In this document: one piece after another, positions 7,068 through 14,079 of the stretch
Layout of the letters: each line of letters starts with the position of its first letter
Position numbering within the stretch: the stretch's first letter is position 1
Source of the DNA: Candidatus Adiutrix sp.
GTDB taxonomy: Bacteria > Desulfobacterota > Desulfarculia > Adiutricales > Adiutricaceae
Direction of reading: 5' to 3'
Assembly: GCA_031273445.1 (NCBI GenBank)
Contig: JAISRV010000191.1
Span: 1-18,669 of the forward strand
Length of the DNA stretch: 18,669 nt
Made by a program: the position numbers and the translations under genes
The notes under the pieces: generated by a model
The model's input: only the letters and a program-made list of their open reading frames with translations
Database searches by the model: none
What the model was told of the DNA's origin: nothing

Positions 7068-8201
7068 TTGGCTAAACAATCCGGAAAATCGGAGGGCGGC
7101 GGGCCGGCCGTCCTCTTTTTAATTTTTCTGCTCGCCGCGCTGCTGAAAGGCCTTTGGGCCCCCGAGGTCGCCGAGCGGGCCGCCGATTCCGCCGGCGGTC
7201 TGGAAGTCGTCGACATGACCGGCCGGCTGGTTCATTTGGACGGGCCGGCCCGGCGGGCCGTTCTTTTGACCCCCCTGTCCTGGCATTATCTGACGGTGAC
7301 CAGGTCCGACGAATCCATCATCATGGTTCCGCCCTACATGAAACATGAATTCGCCGAATCGGTTCTGGGGCGGATATTCCCCGCCCTGGCCGCCAAGCCC
7401 GTATCAATATTCGACACTAAATCGGCCGCCCTCTTCAGCGCCGAGCAGTCCCTGCTCATGAATCCCGACGTCATCCTCTCCTGGGACTATCTGGCCCGGG
7501 ACCTGGAAAAAATAAAATTCAGGGGCCTGATAAAAATCACCGGCGACGGACGCTATAAGGAAAAACTCTATGAAGTGCTGGGGGAACTGACCGGCCAAAG
7601 CGAACGGGTCGAACAGATGTGGGCGCGCTATCGGGCCAATGAAAGCGCCTTATTCGCCAAAATTCCGGCCGAGGCCCCGGAAAAAACCCTGATCGTCATC
7701 GGCAACGACAACTTCGCCCTATGGCGCGGCCAGCCCTATAAAAAATACGCGGCCGACGTCAAAAAACTGCGGGCCCGCAATATGGCGGAAAAAATAAGCA
7801 ACACCAGCGGCCCCTTAAATATGGAAACGCTTTTACAGCTGGACCCGGACTTTATCTTCATCAATCCTTTCAGCTCTTATTTCACCGCCATGACCACGGC
7901 CGACATTTACGCCCATCCGGTTTTGCGGCGCCTGAAGGCCGTGTCGGCCAAAAGGGTCTATCACATGCCCCTGGGCGCGGCCAGGTTGGAGGGGCCGTAT
8001 GAGGACTATCTTTTTCTGCTCTGGTCCGCCCTGGTCATGCGGCCGGAGCTGGACCTGGAGCTTGACCTGCGGTCGGCCGTCAGGGAAACATACCTGGAAG
8101 CCTTTGGCTATGAAATGTCGGAAGATGAAATTGACGCCTGGCTCAGGTTTGAGGAAAACAAATTTTCCGCGGGCTACGCCAGGTTGGGGCGGCCGCGTTG
8201 A
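7068..8201 (+). CDS. Periplasmic substrate-binding protein of the FecCD-type ABC importer
   Basis: The product is 377 residues and belongs to the FepB/BtuF-type (Peripla_BP_2) binding proteins. A hydrophobic export segment (AVLFLIFLLAALLKGLW, about 14-30) leads into an opening strand (LEVVDMTGRLVHL). Family-like elements follow: NPDVILSW, TLLQLDPDFIFINPF, AVSAKRVYHMPLG and the C-terminal GPYEDYLFLLWSAL. It would carry the ligand from the receptor to the permease. The start is a TTG at 7068, eight bases after the receptor stop. No Shine-Dalgarno is obvious and no later start keeps the signal sequence, so translation may be coupled. There is no lipobox and no clean AxA cleavage site, so it could remain anchored by an uncleaved N-terminal helix. 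Substrate is unknown. Confidence 0.85.
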   Translation: MAKQSGKSEGGGPAVLFLIFLLAALLKGLWAPEVAERAADSAGGLEVVDMTGRLVHLDGPARRAVLLTPLSWHYLTVTRSDESIIMVPPYMKHEFAESVLGRIFPALAAKPVSIFDTKSAALFSAEQSLLMNPDVILSWDYLARDLEKIKFRGLIKITGDGRYKEKLYEVLGELTGQSERVEQMWARYRANESALFAKIPAEAPEKTLIVIGNDNFALWRGQPYKKYAADVKKLRARNMAEKISNTSGPLNMETLLQLDPDFIFINPFSSYFTAMTTADIYAHPVLRRLKAVSAKRVYHMPLGAARLEGPYEDYLFLLWSALVMRPELDLELDLRSAVRETYLEAFGYEMSEDEIDAWLRFEENKFSAGYARLGRPR

Positions 8202-8219
8202 GAGGCGCGCGGGAACGGT

Positions 8220-9293
8220 ATGTTCAACCGCCGGGATTATAAAATAGAGAGAATGATCATGTCGGACCATAAGTTCAAACAGAGCAAAATCATGATCCCG
8301 GTTCTGTTCGCCGCGCTGGCGGTTCTGATGCTGCTTTCGTTATTGATCGGCCGCTATCCGGTTTCGGCCGGGGAAGCTTTTCATATCGTTTTTGTTTCGC
8401 CGTTCGTCGAACAGGCGGCGACTGAAGATACCCGATGGATCGTGGTGCAGATTTTGCGTCTGCCTCGCATACTTTTGGCGACCATGGCCGGCCTGGGCCG
8501 GGCCATGGCCGGGGGGGCCATGCAGGGGGTGTTCCGCAACCCCCTGGTCGGCCCGGAAATACTGGGGGTCTCTTCCGGGGCGGCCTTCGGCGGCGTGCTG
8601 GCCATTTTTTTGGGTTTCGGCGAATTGCCGCAGATAGCGGCTTCCGCCTTCGCCTTCGGCTGTCTCGCCCTGGTTCTGGCCTTCATTCTGGCCGGAGCGG
8701 CCAGGCAGCACGGCGTCATCGGTCTGGTGCTGGCCGGCCTCATCATCGGCGGTTTTTTCGGTTCCGCGACCGGTTTGTTGACTTATATGGCCGACCCGGA
8801 AACCAAGCTGCCCAATATCGTCTATTGGCTGATGGGCAGTTTCGCCGCCGCGACTTACGATCAGGTCGCCTTTATGGCCGCTGTTTCCCTGGTCGCCATG
8901 CCGCCTTTACTGGGCTTGAGCTGGCGCATCAACATCCTGTCCCTGGGCGACGCCGACGCCAAAGCCTTGGGCGTCAAAATAAATTTTTTAAGATGGCTGA
9001 TCGTCGTTCTGGTTTCCCTGGTGGTGGCGGCCCAGGTGGCCGTCAGCGGCGGCGTGGGCTGGGTCGGTTTAATTATGCCCCATTTGGCCCGGATGCTGGT
9101 CGGCCCGGATCACGTCAAATTGCTGCCTGTTTCAAGCCTTCTGGGCGGCATTTATCTCCTGCTGATGGATGATCTGGCCCGCTCGCTGACCGGCGGCGAA
9201 ATACCCATCGGCCTTTTGACCTCCATGATCGGCACGCCGGTGTTCGCCTTTTTCTTCATTAAATTACACGGGAAGGGTTGGAGCAATGACTGA
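8220..9293 (+). CDS. FecCD-family ABC importer permease
   Basis: The product is up to 357 residues with about nine or ten hydrophobic segments. Hallmarks are ILRLPRILLATMAG, GAMQGVFRNPLVGPEILGVS (the conserved RNPL...P..LG..SGA block), the ATPase-coupling loop LGDADAKALGV, and GWVGLIMPHLARMLVGPDH. These place it with BtuC/FhuB/FepD-type permeases that work as dimers. ATG 8220 has a GGGA five bases upstream and is used here. ATGs at 8253 and 8259 (after a GAGAGA tract) would give 344-346 residues, closer to the family norm, so the start is uncertain. The gene follows the binding protein by 18 bases and overlaps the ATPase gene by eight bases. Only one permease is present, so a homodimer is expected. 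Confidence 0.94.
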   Translation: MFNRRDYKIERMIMSDHKFKQSKIMIPVLFAALAVLMLLSLLIGRYPVSAGEAFHIVFVSPFVEQAATEDTRWIVVQILRLPRILLATMAGLGRAMAGGAMQGVFRNPLVGPEILGVSSGAAFGGVLAIFLGFGELPQIAASAFAFGCLALVLAFILAGAARQHGVIGLVLAGLIIGGFFGSATGLLTYMADPETKLPNIVYWLMGSFAAATYDQVAFMAAVSLVAMPPLLGLSWRINILSLGDADAKALGVKINFLRWLIVVLVSLVVAAQVAVSGGVGWVGLIMPHLARMLVGPDHVKLLPVSSLLGGIYLLLMDDLARSLTGGEIPIGLLTSMIGTPVFAFFFIKLHGKGWSND

Positions 9294-10074
9294 AAACCTG
9301 TCGCCGCCGGCCCCATCAGGCTTCGCTCTGGAAACGCGGGACGTTTCTTTCGCCTATGCCAAAGCCGGAAAAGTTTTAGACGGCTGTACGGTTTCCATAA
9401 AGGCCGGCGGCGTCTTCGCCGTTTTAGGCCCCAACGGCTGCGGCAAAACCACCTTGCTTAAAATTTTCCTGGGCCTGTTAAAACCAAGCGCCGGTTGGAT
9501 GAAAATAAACGGCGAAATAACTTTCGTGCCGCAACTGTTCCAAGTGACCTTCAGTTACAGCGTCCTGGATATGGTCTTAATGGGCCGGGCCAAAAAAATA
9601 GGCCTTTTTTCCCGGCCGGCGGCGCCGGACATTGAGGCGGCCCAAAGCGCCCTGGCCTGCCTGGGCGTCGCCGATTTGGCGGCCAGGCCCTTTCAGGAGC
9701 TTTCCGGAGGTCAGCGCCAGCTGGTTATGCTGGCCCGGGCCTTGACGGCCGAGGCGGAAATTTTAATCCTGGACGAACCCGCTTCGGCTTTGGATCTTAA
9801 AAACCAGTTCCTTTTACTGACCTGGATCAAGCGGCTGAGCCGGGAGCGGGGACTGACCATTGTTTTCAGCACTCATTTGCCCCAGCATGCTTTGACCGCG
9901 GCCGACGAAGCTCTTTTGATGTCCAGCGGCGGCCGTCATTCCGCCGGCCCGATCCGGGAGGTTATGAGTGAGGAAAAATTATTCGAGCTTTACGGCGTGC
10001 CTCTGAAATTTATAAATTTCGATTACCAGGGGCGGCCGGTCGAGTCGCTGGTTCCCGTATTTGCCGGGACATAA
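9286..10074 (+). CDS. ABC transporter ATP-binding protein of the FecCD-type importer
   Basis: The product is 262 residues with a full set of ABC motifs: Walker A GPNGCGKTT (48-56), Q-loop Q83 (VPQ), signature LSGGQRQ (139-145), Walker B ILILDEP (159-165) with D-loop SALDL, and switch histidine H197 (STHLP). Its size and motifs match the FepC/BtuD/FhuC group. It starts inside the last codons of the permease gene (9286 against stop at 9291-9293), which signals translational coupling, and GGAAGG precedes the ATG. It would power import by the permease dimer. It is the last gene of the operon; hairpins at 10100-10156 follow. Confidence 0.95.
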   Translation: MTENLSPPAPSGFALETRDVSFAYAKAGKVLDGCTVSIKAGGVFAVLGPNGCGKTTLLKIFLGLLKPSAGWMKINGEITFVPQLFQVTFSYSVLDMVLMGRAKKIGLFSRPAAPDIEAAQSALACLGVADLAARPFQELSGGQRQLVMLARALTAEAEILILDEPASALDLKNQFLLLTWIKRLSRERGLTIVFSTHLPQHALTAADEALLMSSGGRHSAGPIREVMSEEKLFELYGVPLKFINFDYQGRPVESLVPVFAGT

Positions 10075-10099
10075 TCCCGTTGCAGCCTCTGTTTTGATG

Positions 10100-10126
10100 G
10101 GCGGAATTAACCGCACAGTCCGCCAG
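10100..10126 (+). repeat. Hairpin with an element shared with 18034-18052
   Basis: GGCGGA (10100-10105) can pair with TCCGCC (10119-10124). The segment 10108-10126 matches 18034-18052 at 16 of 19 positions, in the same orientation. Both copies lie just downstream of a gene end, so this may be a small palindromic repeat family or a terminator-associated element. Confidence 0.45.
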
Positions 10127-10156
10127 TATTCTGTAATTTTAAAGAGTTACAGAGTA
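10127..10156. terminator. Stem-loop between the convergent ABC operon and usp gene
   Basis: TATTCTGTAA (10127-10136) pairs with TTACAGAGTA (10147-10156) over ten pairs including one G-T, with a ten-base loop. It abuts the stop codon of the leftward usp gene and sits 52 bases after the ATPase stop. Neither strand has a strong T tract, so a bidirectional terminator or transcript-protecting hairpin is a moderate guess. Confidence 0.45.
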
Positions 10157-11077
10157 TTATGCTTTATTCGCCTGATATTCGGCGCCGCCGGAGCGTACGG
10201 CCATGACCGGGAACTGGCCGAGGCGAACCAAGCGGTCGGTGGTGGAGCCGACCAGAAGGTTTTCTATCAAGCCGCGGCCGTGAACGCCCATGACGATAAG
10301 GTCAACGTGGTTTAAAATGGCGTATTTGTTGAGCTCTTCGTGCGGCTGCCCGGCCAGGACCACCGTCTGGGGGTTCACGGATTCGCGTTCGTTTTCCGGA
10401 ATCGTCTCCAGAAGCTTTTTGTGCAGATCGCTTTGCAGCTTGTCGGCCATGCCGTGTTCTTTCTGGGGATCAAGCTTCAAAAGCTGAGACAACTGCGAAG
10501 GTTCAATGACCGTGGCCATGCTCAGTTTGGCCCCGAAGGCCTGGGAGAAGTCGATGGCCCAGCGCACGGCGTTGGCGGAGTCCGGAGAAAAATCGCAGGC
10601 GATGAGAATGGAATCGACATTGCGCGTGACCTGACCTATGGGCATGTCGCCGGGCACGATGAGGAAAGGGACGTTCAGCGTGTGCATCAGTTTGCGGCTG
10701 ACCGAGCCCAGAAGGAGGCGTTCTATGCCGCTTCTGGTGTGCGTGGCCGCCACCACCATGTCGGCCTTGCTGTCTTCGACGATCTGAATAATTTCCTTGG
10801 CCGGATAGCCGATGGCGATCTGCAGCTCCCATTCCAGTTTTTCGCCGCCGGCCAGAATGTCGGTCACCTGCGCTTTAGCGGACTGTTCCACCCGGCCGCG
10901 CAGTTCCTGCGGATCGACCATTGTTTCGCCATAGGGAGTGACGGCGGGCAGGTCTATGATGTGGGCGATGATGAGTTTGGCCTCGTGGCGCCCGGCCAGC
11001 TTGGCGGCGATGGGCAGGGCTTTGTTTGAACTTTCCGACAAATCGGTGGCGCAAACCACGGCTGACATTTTGAACAT
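10157..11077 (-). CDS. Universal stress protein with two Usp domains
   Basis: The product is 306 residues with two tandem Usp (UspA) domains, about 1-146 and 152-300. Each has the first strand followed by Asp (CATDLSESS; IACDFSPDS) and the nucleotide-binding loop region (ATHTRSGIERLLLGSVS; GVHGRGLIENLLVGSTT). The second matches the ATP-binding Gx2Gx9G(S/T) pattern well; the first is slightly altered. Such proteins are cytoplasmic and linked to stress survival, and the exact activity is unknown. AAAGGAG (complement of 11084-11090) precedes the ATG by about six bases. The next gene upstream on this strand, pgm, ends about 130 bp away, so usp probably has its own promoter in 11078-11209. Confidence 0.94.
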   Translation of the reverse strand: MFKMSAVVCATDLSESSNKALPIAAKLAGRHEAKLIIAHIIDLPAVTPYGETMVDPQELRGRVEQSAKAQVTDILAGGEKLEWELQIAIGYPAKEIIQIVEDSKADMVVAATHTRSGIERLLLGSVSRKLMHTLNVPFLIVPGDMPIGQVTRNVDSILIACDFSPDSANAVRWAIDFSQAFGAKLSMATVIEPSQLSQLLKLDPQKEHGMADKLQSDLHKKLLETIPENERESVNPQTVVLAGQPHEELNKYAILNHVDLIVMGVHGRGLIENLLVGSTTDRLVRLGQFPVMAVRSGGAEYQANKA

Positions 11078-11209
11078 GTCGGGCTCCTTTCGGTCAGATG
11101 AATTTATGCGCGGGCTCGCGTCGCGCCTGACTGTTTGTCATGTTATTTAAGTTTACCTAAAAATACCTGGAAATAAAAGAAAATAATGACGCGCTAAGTC
11201 CTCCGGCGC

Positions 11210-12823
11210 TCAACCGAAAACCAGGCCGGGCGCTTCGGCCGTCATGGCGGCCCAGGTTTCCCGCCCGCTGAAGCTTTCGGCGTACAGCTTCATTTTAGGT
11301 TCGGTGCCGCTTGGCCGCATGGCGAACCAGGAACCGTCGTCCAGAACGACCTTGAGCCCGCCGATGGGGGCCTGATTGCCGGGGGCCGCGGTATAGGCGT
11401 CGACTATCCGGCGGCCGGCGCAGGCCGCGCCGATAAGGCGGGCGGCGTCGATCGTTTTTAAGGCGTCTTTCTCCCCGTCTTTCAGGTCGCTGTCGAGGCG
11501 GCGATAATAACTGTCGCCGTAACGTTCGGCCAGCTTTTTATATAGCTCGTGCGGGGCCTGCCCCGTCCTGGCCATGATCTCGGCGCCGAGCAAAGTCATG
11601 CAGAAGCCGTCTTTGTCGGTGGTCCAGGTCGAGCCGTCCATCTTCAAAAAGCTGGCCCCGGCGCTCTCCTCGCCGCCGAAAAGAAGAGAGCCGCGAGCGA
11701 GGCCTTCAACGAACCATTTGAAACCGACGGGGGTTTCGTAAACCCTGCGGCCGCAGCCTTCGACCACCCTATCGATAATGGATGACGACACCAGCGTTTT
11801 GCCGATTCCGGCGCCGTCGGGCCAGCCGGGTCTGTGCCGCAGGAGATAGTCTATGGCCGCCGCCAGATAATGGTTGGGATTCATCAGTTCGCCGCCGGAG
11901 ACGATGCCGTGCCGGTCGAAGTCCGGGTCGTTGCCGAAGGCCAGGTCGAAGTCGCCGCCGACCTTGATGAGAGAGGCCATGGCGTAGGGCGAAGAGCAGT
12001 CCATGCGAATGGCGCCGTCGCCGTCCAGGGTCATAAAGGAAAAAGTCGGGTCGACTATCTTGTTGACCACGGTTATGTCCAGGCCCCATTCCTCGGCTAT
12101 GGGCTCCCAGAAGCGGACGCCGGAGCCGCCGAGCGGGTCCGCGCCCAGCTTCAGGCCGGCCGCCTTGACGGCTTTCAGGTCCACGACTTCGCCCAGGGCC
12201 CGGACGAAAGGGCGGATAAAATCGACGGGCCTGGTGGTTTCGGCCTTTAAAGCCCTGGAGTAGGGCATTTTTTTGATGGCGCCGGGGTCGTCCATGAGGG
12301 CGTTGGCCCTATTTTCAATCCATCGGGCGACTTCGACGTCGGCCGGGCCGCCGTGGGGCGGGTTGTATTTGATGCCGCCGTCCTGGGGCGGGTTGTGGCT
12401 GGGGGTGATGATCAGGCCGTCGGCCAAGGCCTCGGGGCGGCGGCGATTGTGGTCTATGATGAGATATGATATCACCGGCGTCGGGGTGTATTCGCCGCCC
12501 TGATGAATATGGACGACGACCCCGTGGGCCGCCAGCACTTCGAGGGCGGTGCGGAAGGCGGCCTCGCTTAAGGCGTGGGTGTCGAAGCCCAGAAACAGCG
12601 GCCCCCGGCAGCCCGCCTGCCGGCGATGCTCCGCCGTCGCCTGCGCCGCCGCCGCCACGTGATTTTCATTGAAAGAGCCGCTGAAGGAAGACCCGCGATG
12701 GCCGGAGGTGCCGAAGGCGACGGGCGCAGAGGCGGGCGAGGTGTAATAGTCGGCCATGAGCCGGGGCAGGGCGACCAGGCGGTCGGCGGGAGCGGGCTGC
12801 CCCGCGAGCGGATGCGCGGCCAT
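11210..12823 (-). CDS. pgm: Phosphoglucomutase (alpha-D-glucose-phosphate specific)
   Basis: The product is 537 residues, close to the E. coli Pgm length. Family marks are VAFGTSGHRG (36-44), the phosphoserine loop TPSHNPP with S142, the metal loop DPDFDRHG (299-306; three Asp ligands), the sugar-recognition GGEESAGASF (383-392) and a C-terminal phosphate-binding MRPSGTEPKMK. It interconverts glucose-1-phosphate and glucose-6-phosphate in the cytoplasm, linking glycolysis to glycogen, LPS and nucleotide-sugar synthesis. GGAG lies six bases before the ATG. It is 45 bases downstream of the ROK kinase gene on the same strand, so the pair could take glucose to glucose-6-P to glucose-1-P. All catalytic elements appear intact. 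Confidence 0.96.
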   Translation of the reverse strand: MAAHPLAGQPAPADRLVALPRLMADYYTSPASAPVAFGTSGHRGSSFSGSFNENHVAAAAQATAEHRRQAGCRGPLFLGFDTHALSEAAFRTALEVLAAHGVVVHIHQGGEYTPTPVISYLIIDHNRRRPEALADGLIITPSHNPPQDGGIKYNPPHGGPADVEVARWIENRANALMDDPGAIKKMPYSRALKAETTRPVDFIRPFVRALGEVVDLKAVKAAGLKLGADPLGGSGVRFWEPIAEEWGLDITVVNKIVDPTFSFMTLDGDGAIRMDCSSPYAMASLIKVGGDFDLAFGNDPDFDRHGIVSGGELMNPNHYLAAAIDYLLRHRPGWPDGAGIGKTLVSSSIIDRVVEGCGRRVYETPVGFKWFVEGLARGSLLFGGEESAGASFLKMDGSTWTTDKDGFCMTLLGAEIMARTGQAPHELYKKLAERYGDSYYRRLDSDLKDGEKDALKTIDAARLIGAACAGRRIVDAYTAAPGNQAPIGGLKVVLDDGSWFAMRPSGTEPKMKLYAESFSGRETWAAMTAEAPGLVFG

Positions 12824-12868
12824 GTTTATCTCCTACATATTGTTAATCGACTAATGGTCCACATAAGA

Positions 12869-13855
12869 TCATTTTGGCGATAAAGGCGCCCGGGGGCGCT
12901 GAAGCCCCCGGCCCGTCAACAGGGCGGCGCCCCCGGCCAGAGGCGCGTCTTCGCCCAGTTGGCTTCGCAAAATTTTCACGCCTTCCGGCTCGGCCACGAT
13001 CAGGCGTTCCGCCAGGATTTCCCGGATGTCGGGCTCAAGGTATTCGAAGGCCCCGGCCGCGCCGCCGCCGATGACGGCCCCCTCCAGACCCAGAAGGTTG
13101 AAGATGTCGGCGAGAACCCGGCCCAGGGCCCTGCCGGCTTCCTTGAAGACCTGGAGGCTCATTTCATCGCCGTCGCGGGCCAGGTCGACCATGGCTTTCG
13201 TGGTCAGTTCGTCCGGCCGCCCCTCATAGAGGCTGGGCTTGCCGGCCAGAAGCCATTCCCGGCCCAGGCGCCGCATGCCGGTGGCCGAGGCTATCGTCTC
13301 CAGGCAGCCGCGTCGGCCGCAGCCGCAGAGAGCGCCGTCAAGGGCGAGGGGAATGTGGCCTATTTCAACCGCGCTGGCGAAAGAGCCGCTCCAGAGTTTT
13401 TTTTCCAGAATCAGGCCGCCGCCGACGCCCGTGCCCAGAGTGACCACGATCAGGTTGGCCAGGCCTCTGCCGGCGCCGTACAGCCACTCGCCGACGGCGT
13501 AGGCGTTGGTGTCGTTTTCCAGGCGCACGGGCATGTTCATGGCGCGGCCGAAGATGTCGGCCATCGGCACGTTCGACCAGCCGGGCATATTGGGCGCGTT
13601 TATAAGCAGGCCTTCCGCTTGGTTCAGCCAGCCGGGCATCCCTATGGCCAGCGAAGCCGCGCCGCGTCCGGCCGGCGCTTCGGCCGCCAGAGCCTTCAAG
13701 TGCGCCACCATGTCGTTTATGACTTCAACGGGAGGCCGTGAAGACGAAGTGGGAAAATGTCTTCGGCTCAGAATCCTGCCCCGGCTGTCGACGAGACCGG
13801 CCTTGACGTTGGTGCCGCCGACATCCATGGCTAAAAACAGATCATTATCATCCAC
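12869..13855 (-). CDS. ROK-family sugar kinase, probably glucokinase
   Basis: The product is 328 residues. The N-terminal phosphate loop is DVGGTNVKAG (11-20), the catalytic END motif has D115, a second glycine-rich loop GTGVGGG spans 141-147, and the zinc site of ROK proteins is complete (EIGH with H167; C177, C179, C184 in CGCGRRGC). There is no N-terminal helix-turn-helix, so it is an enzyme and not a ROK repressor. Glucokinase is favoured by the END...EIGH pattern and the pgm neighbour; N-acetylmannosamine or other hexose kinases are alternatives. The start is GTG at 13855, supported by GGAGG (complement of 13863-13867) seven bases upstream; a nearby ATG is out of frame. It is the first gene of the pair with pgm. 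Confidence 0.9.
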   Translation of the reverse strand: MDDNDLFLAMDVGGTNVKAGLVDSRGRILSRRHFPTSSSRPPVEVINDMVAHLKALAAEAPAGRGAASLAIGMPGWLNQAEGLLINAPNMPGWSNVPMADIFGRAMNMPVRLENDTNAYAVGEWLYGAGRGLANLIVVTLGTGVGGGLILEKKLWSGSFASAVEIGHIPLALDGALCGCGRRGCLETIASATGMRRLGREWLLAGKPSLYEGRPDELTTKAMVDLARDGDEMSLQVFKEAGRALGRVLADIFNLLGLEGAVIGGGAAGAFEYLEPDIREILAERLIVAEPEGVKILRSQLGEDAPLAGGAALLTGRGLQRPRAPLSPK

Positions 13856-13952
13856 AGCCAGACCTCCACAATGGCCATATTATCATATTTCCCCGCCTTT
13901 AACCAGTTAAGACAGCAGTTCTCGGGCGTAGGGGAATATTTTTAAAAAGCCG

Positions 13953-13974
13953 GTCGCCCCCGGAGTGGGGCGAC
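13953..13974. repeat. Perfect 8-bp hairpin in the kinase/ispH gap
   Basis: GTCGCCCC (13953-13960) and GGGGCGAC (13967-13974) pair perfectly around a six-base loop. It is the first of three hairpins in the 224-bp gap 13856-14079, which has no gene. Confidence 0.6.
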
Positions 13975-14013
13975 GGAGCGAAGCGACTGGTTGAGGCGCC
14001 AAAAAAGCCCCTG

Positions 14014-14043
14014 GCTGGGCAAAAATCACATTTTTTGCCCAGC
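14014..14043 (-). terminator. 12-bp hairpin, likely terminator after the ispH fusion gene
   Basis: GCTGGGCAAAAA (14014-14025) pairs perfectly with TTTTTGCCCAGC (14032-14043). Read leftward, the hairpin follows the stop of the ispH fusion gene by some 36 bases and is followed a few bases later by a run of six T (complement of 14001-14006). A second small hairpin AGCTAC/GTAGCT (14041-14058) overlaps its edge. Confidence 0.55.
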
Positions 14044-14079
14044 TACGACCCAGTAGCTAAGCCGAATAGGCGCATATTT

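Noticed and set aside
10340..11029. Plus-strand open frame opposite the universal stress gene
   Set aside because: Its product has no domain signs; the minus strand carries two clear Usp domains.
11834..13910. Several plus-strand frames opposite pgm and the ROK kinase
   Set aside because: All are shadows in GC-rich DNA; the minus-strand genes have complete catalytic motifs.
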